Positions 60,426 to 64,000 of a DNA stretch of 64,000 bases are shown one piece after another (position 1 is the first letter of the stretch; every line of letters begins with the position of its first letter). The stretch is from Streptomyces naganishii JCM 4654 (lineage in GTDB: Bacteria > Actinomycetota > Actinomycetes > Streptomycetales > Streptomycetaceae), in assembly GCF_014650575.1 (NCBI RefSeq), contig NZ_BMVF01000028.1:1-64000 (forward strand), written 5' to 3'. The position numbers and the translations under genes were made by a program. The notes beneath the pieces were generated by a model. The model did not search any database. It was not told the origin of the DNA and was given only the letters and a program-made list of their open reading frames with translations.

Positions 60426-61454
60426 ATGAAGCCGACGAAGACCGTAGGAACGCAGACCGCCACGCTCGCCGAGATCGCCCGCGCGGCCGGCGTGTCGGCT
60501 CCGACTGTTTCGAAGGTCCTCAACGGGCGCGCGGACGTCGCCCCGTCGACCCGCACCCGTGTCGAGGAGCTGCTGCGCACCCACGGCTACCGGCGCAGAC
60601 GTGCCGAGGCGACCCGCTCACCGCTGATCGACCTGGTCTTCCACGAGCTGGAGAGCGCCTGGGCGATGGAGGTCATCCGGGGCGTGGAGAACGTGGCGCG
60701 CGACGCGGGGCTGAGCGTGGTGCTCTCCGAGAGCGCGGGCCGGCTCACCCCCGGGCGGACCTGGGCCGACCAGGTCGCCGCCCGCCGCCCGCACGGCGTG
60801 ATCCTCGTGCTGTCCGGCCTCGACGAGTCCCAGCGGGCGCTGCTGACCAGCCGCTCCATCCCGTTCGTGGTGATGGACCCGGCGGGCGACCCCGGCACCG
60901 ACGTCCCCTCGATCGGCGCGACCAACTGGCAGGGCGGCCTCGCCGCCACCCGGCACCTGGTCGAGCTCGGCCACACCCGGATCGGCGCGATCAGCGGGCC
61001 CTCGCGGATGATGTGCAGCCGCGCCCGGGTCGACGGCTACCGGGCCGCGCTGGAGACGGCGGGAGTGCCGGTGGACCCGTCCCTGATCGTCACCGGCGAC
61101 TTCCACCACGAGGCCGGCTACCGGCTGGGCCTGGCGCTGCTGCGCCGCGAGGACCGGCCGACCGCCGTCTTCGCGGGCAACGACCTCCAGGCGCTCGGCC
61201 TGTACGAAGCAGCCCGCGAACTCGGCCTGCGCATCCCCGAGGACCTGAGCGTCGTCGGCTTCGACGACCTGCCGGTGGCGCGCTGGGTGGGGCCGCCGCT
61301 GACGACCGTACGGCAGCCGCTGACGGAGATGGCCGAGGCGGCGGCGAAGCTGGTGCTGGACCTCGGGCGCGAGGAGGAGTCGCCGGTGGCGACCCGCGTC
61401 GAGCTGGCCACCAGCCTGGTGGTGCGCAGCAGCACGGCGGCGCCGGGGGCGTGA
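60426..61454 (+). CDS. LacI-family repressor of the oligosaccharide locus (BxlR-like)
   Basis: 342 residues. HTH at about 13-33: TLAEIARAAGVSAPTVSKVL, NGRADVAP. The ligand domain follows, with the usual PTAVFAGNDLQALGL and SVVGFDDLPVAR. ATG 60426 with no strong binding site (AGAGATACGATCGCC; the TACGAT at 60412-60417 is 8 nt upstream, so leaderless is possible). Divergent from the transporter. Confidence 0.93.
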   Translation: MKPTKTVGTQTATLAEIARAAGVSAPTVSKVLNGRADVAPSTRTRVEELLRTHGYRRRRAEATRSPLIDLVFHELESAWAMEVIRGVENVARDAGLSVVLSESAGRLTPGRTWADQVAARRPHGVILVLSGLDESQRALLTSRSIPFVVMDPAGDPGTDVPSIGATNWQGGLAATRHLVELGHTRIGAISGPSRMMCSRARVDGYRAALETAGVPVDPSLIVTGDFHHEAGYRLGLALLRREDRPTAVFAGNDLQALGLYEAARELGLRIPEDLSVVGFDDLPVARWVGPPLTTVRQPLTEMAEAAAKLVLDLGREEESPVATRVELATSLVVRSSTAAPGA

Positions 61455-61494
61455 GGCCCGGTGCGGGGGCGGATTCCCGCGGTTTCCCCGGCTT

Positions 61495-61505
61495 CGAAAG
61501 TTTCG
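61495..61505. promoter_or_regulatory. palindrome CGAAAGTTTCG downstream of the LacI gene
   Basis: A perfect 11-base dyad, 40 bases after the LacI stop and 230 before the YCII gene. It matches the boxes at 60335 better than by chance and the xylanase-promoter motif as I recall it. Confidence 0.45.
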
Positions 61506-61737
61506 ACCGGGCGCCCGCTCCGGTGAACGGCCGGGTGGGGGCGGCGGACAGGATGTGGGCATCACCGCCCTGACCTGTGGAAATCCGCGCCGCACGGCGG
61601 GTGCGAAAAATCTCGGGGAAATCTCGGGGGAAATTCCGGCCGACGTGTCGATCCGGGCCCCTCCCGTTCGACGCACGGGGTGAGAGGCGGGAAGGGACGG
61701 ACCCAGGAACCCCGCCGCGAGATGCCGAGGAGTCACC

Positions 61738-62094
61738 ATGCCGCGTTACCTGTCGATCGTGCGCGTCGACGAGAGCACCGCCCCCGCCGAGGGCCCGAGC
61801 CCCGAGCTGATGCAGCGGATGGGGGAGCTGATCGAGGAGATCACCAAGGCGGGCGTCATGCTCGACACCGCCGGACTCACCCCGCAGAGCCAGGGCAAGA
61901 GGGTGCACTGGGAGGGCGGGAAGCTGTCGGTCACGGACGGCCCGTTCACCGAGTCCAAGGAGGTCGTCGGCGGCTACGCCCTGATGCAGTGCAAGGACAT
62001 GGACGAGGCCGTCGAGTGGACCCAGCGCTTCCTGAAGACGCACGAGGAGTACTGGACGGTGACCTGCGAGGTGCGGGAGATCGCGGAGGGCTGA
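61738..62094 (+). CDS. YCII/DGPF-domain protein
   Basis: 118 residues. The DGPF motif is at 67-70 (VTDGPFTESKEVVGGY). Ferredoxin-like fold of the YCII family; substrate unknown. It precedes an ECF42-type sigma factor, its usual partner, by 131 bases. GAGGAGTCACC precedes the ATG. Confidence 0.93.
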   Translation: MPRYLSIVRVDESTAPAEGPSPELMQRMGELIEEITKAGVMLDTAGLTPQSQGKRVHWEGGKLSVTDGPFTESKEVVGGYALMQCKDMDEAVEWTQRFLKTHEEYWTVTCEVREIAEG

Positions 62095-62225
62095 GTCCGC
62101 GGTCGGGGGTTGGGCAGCCGGTGTCCGGCGGTGCGCGGCCGGTGGCTCCGGCCGGCTCGTCCGGTGGCGTCCGGGGTTCTGGGCCGGCTTGGCCGGTGGC
62201 GGCCGGGGGTGTTGCATGGTGGGTT

Positions 62226-63587
62226 GTGGAACCACAGCCCACCGAGCCGACCGCGGCCGCCACCGGCACCGCGGCCGCCGAGCCCGCAGGGTCCGCCGCG
62301 CCTACCGCGGTGGCCACGCCCACCGGGTCCGCGGGGGCCGCCGCCGCACGGGCCCTGGAGACCGTCTTCCGACTGGAGACCCCCCGTGTGGTCGCCGCCG
62401 TGGCCCGGATCGTGCGGGACGTCGGCATCGCCGAGGAGCTGACCCAGGACGCGCTGGTCGCGGCGCTGGAGCAGTGGCCCGGGGACGGCGTGCCGGACAA
62501 TCCGGGCGCCTGGCTCATGACCACCGCCCGGCGCCGCGCCGTCGACCTCGTCCGCCGCCGGGAGACCTACGCCCGCAAGCTCGCGGAGATCGGCCGCGAC
62601 CTGCGCTCCACGGCCGTCCCGGCGCCACCCGAGGAGCCGTCCGCACCCGACGACATCGACGACGACCTGCTCCGCCTGGTCTTCACCACCTGTCACCCCG
62701 TGCTGTCCGCAGAGGCCCGCATCGCGCTCACCCTGCGCCTCCTCGGCGGCCTGACCACGGCCGAGATCGCCCGCGCCTTCCTCGCGCCCGAACCGACGAT
62801 CGCCCAGCGCGTGGTGCGCGCCAAGCGCACCCTGGCGACGCGGAACGTCGCCTTCGAGGTCCCGTACGGCCCCGACCGCGAGGCCCGTCTCGGCTCGGTC
62901 CTGGACGTCATCTACCTGATCTTCAACGAGGGTTACGCCGCCACCGCCGGCGACGACTGGCTGCGCCCCGCGCTGTGCGAGGACGCGCTGCGCCTGGCCC
63001 GGCTGCTGTCCGGGCTGATGCCCGAGGAGCCCGAGGTGCACGGGCTGACCGCGCTGCTGGAGTTCCAGGCCTCCCGCGCGGGTGCCCGCACGGCGCCCGA
63101 CGGCACCCCGATCCTGCTCAGGGACCAGAACCGCCGCCGCTGGAACCGCATGCTCATCGCCCGGGGCGCCACGGCGCTCGCCCGCGCCGACGCCACCGCC
63201 ACCGGCGCGCCGGGCCCGTACGCCCTCCAGGCCGCCATCGCCGCCTGTCACGCGCGCGCGTACACCTACGAGGAGACCGACTGGAGGGCCATCGCCCTCC
63301 TCTACGCCCTGCTCGCGGCCAGGTCCCCCTCCCCGGTCGTGGAGCTGAACCGCGCGGTCGCCGTGTCGATGACCGAGGGACCGGGGCCCGCCCTGGAACT
63401 GGTCGACGCCCTCACCGCCGAACCCGCCCTGCGCGACTACCACCTGCTGCCCAGCGTCCGGGCCGACCTCCTCCTGCGCCTCGGCCGTACGACGCAGGCC
63501 CGCGCGGAGTTCGAGCGCGCGGCCTCGCTCACCCGCAACGCACGGGAGCGGGAGCTGCTGCTGCGCCGCGCGGGCGAGTGCGGGTGA
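62226..63587 (+). CDS. ECF sigma factor, ECF42 type with C-terminal TPR-like region
   Basis: 453 residues from GTG 62226. An Ala/Thr/Pro-rich N-terminus, then sigma-2 (about 40-110; LTQDALVAALEQWP, PGAWLMTTARRRAVD), sigma-4 (about 150-210; LTTAEIARAFLAPEPTIAQRVV) and a helical C-terminal region of some 220 residues. That extension and the neighbouring DGPF protein define ECF42, where the C-terminal region governs activity and no anti-sigma factor is encoded nearby. Confidence 0.92.
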   Translation: MEPQPTEPTAAATGTAAAEPAGSAAPTAVATPTGSAGAAAARALETVFRLETPRVVAAVARIVRDVGIAEELTQDALVAALEQWPGDGVPDNPGAWLMTTARRRAVDLVRRRETYARKLAEIGRDLRSTAVPAPPEEPSAPDDIDDDLLRLVFTTCHPVLSAEARIALTLRLLGGLTTAEIARAFLAPEPTIAQRVVRAKRTLATRNVAFEVPYGPDREARLGSVLDVIYLIFNEGYAATAGDDWLRPALCEDALRLARLLSGLMPEEPEVHGLTALLEFQASRAGARTAPDGTPILLRDQNRRRWNRMLIARGATALARADATATGAPGPYALQAAIAACHARAYTYEETDWRAIALLYALLAARSPSPVVELNRAVAVSMTEGPGPALELVDALTAEPALRDYHLLPSVRADLLLRLGRTTQARAEFERAASLTRNARERELLLRRAGECG

Positions 63588-63647
63588 GCGGCGCTCGGCG
63601 GGCCGGATGGCGTGCAGCGGGCCAGGGGGCAGCGGGTCGGGTGGCGC

Positions 63648-64000
63648 TCAGCGGGCCGGGTGGCCGAGGAGCATGGTCGGGGCGCCCGCCACGCGGGTGA
63701 GGAAGACCGTCACCGCGTTCGGCCCGTGCGGCTTCGGCAGCGCCTTGCGGCGCAGTTCCTCCGGTTCGACGGCCGAGCCGCGCTTCTTCACGGTCAGGGT
63801 GCCGACCTCGCGCTCCCGCAGCAGGGCCTTCAGCCTCTTGACGTTGAAGGGGAGCTGGTCGGTGATCTCGTAGGCGGTGGCGTACGGGGTGGGGCGGAGG
63901 TCGTCGGCGGTGACGTAGGCGATGGTCTCGTCGATCAGCCCGCCGTCGAGGCCGGCGGCGACCTCGGCCACCAGGTGGGCGCGGATGACGGCGCCGTCCG
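63648..64000 (-). CDS. THUMP-like SAM methyltransferase, C-terminal part (5' partial)
   Basis: The frame is open at the right edge; the last 117 or so residues are visible. DGAVIRAHLVAEVAAGLDGG, IAYVTADDL, YEITDQLPFNVKRLKALL and VKKRGSAVEPEELRRK fit the THUMP-like C-terminal domain of class I methyltransferases. The catalytic domain is outside the window. The GTG at 63971 is internal. It converges on the sigma gene. Confidence 0.8.
   Translation of the reverse strand, partial: DGAVIRAHLVAEVAAGLDGGLIDETIAYVTADDLRPTPYATAYEITDQLPFNVKRLKALLREREVGTLTVKKRGSAVEPEELRRKALPKPHGPNAVTVFLTRVAGAPTMLLGHPAR

Overview
The window is a chromosomal segment of a Streptomyces or close relative. The evidence is very high GC, GTG starts at many genes, actinobacterial gene forms (zinc-ribbon S14, C+ L36, 73-residue IF-1, Ala-rich tails on S3 and S5), a whiJ/DUF397/ATPase regulatory triplet, and an S10-spc-alpha cluster with no rpsD between rpsK and rpoA. 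The flanking order (gdhA, ribosomal super-cluster, rplM-rpsI, glmM, coaA, glmS, acpS, nnrD, alr, tsaE, tsaB-rimI-tsaD) is core Streptomyces synteny as I remember it.

Layout. 1-5.7 kb: a type VII (ESX)-associated module with a Pro/Gly/Thr-rich partial protein, a membrane-anchored mycosin protease, a small helical protein, a 751-residue ESX-type protein and a lipoprotein. 5.9-8.2 kb: a membrane protein and NADP-type glutamate dehydrogenase with a GlnR-like box upstream. 8.2-26.1 kb: the ribosomal super-cluster from rpsJ to rplO, then secY-adk-map, infA-rpmJ-rpsM-rpsK-rpoA-rplQ and truA, punctuated by near-perfect hairpins. 26.2-29.3 kb: UDP-glucose dehydrogenase, a DPM-like GT2 enzyme and a membrane-anchored hypothetical. 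29.4-37.1 kb: rplM-rpsI, glmM, a DUF389 membrane protein, coaA, a lipoprotein and glmS.

37.1-42.9 kb is an accessory island between glmS and acpS. It holds a GyrB-like GHKL protein that lacks the usual Asn, the whiJ-like triplet, and a striking cassette: a PrsW-type intramembrane protease fused to a low-GC, toxin-like C-terminal domain, followed by two immunity-type genes. The second of these looks like an internally duplicated CdiI domain. The fusion gene carries two TTA (bldA) codons and the immunity genes carry none. I regard this as the best candidate for an undescribed system.

43-54.6 kb: acpS, a SpoIIE-type phosphatase, nnrD, alr, an alpha/beta hydrolase, and the t6A genes tsaE, tsaB, rimI and tsaD, with three degenerate GC-rich tandem-repeat arrays between genes and an iron-box-like site before a small gene. 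At 54.6 kb there is a probable structured small RNA with its own -10 and a strong terminator.

54.7-61.5 kb: a GH3 glycosidase, two ABC permeases, a Tat-type lipoprotein binding protein and a divergent LacI regulator, laid out like xylobiose (bxl) loci. Two CGAA/TTCG boxes 21 bp apart lie between regulator and transporter. 61.7-64 kb: a YCII/DGPF protein with its ECF42-type sigma factor, and the C-terminal part of a THUMP-like methyltransferase. Several genes (the membrane protein at 5.9 kb, DUF389, glmS, acpS, tsaB and others) have a TANNNT box 6-8 nt before the start codon and no ribosome binding site, suggesting leaderless mRNAs.
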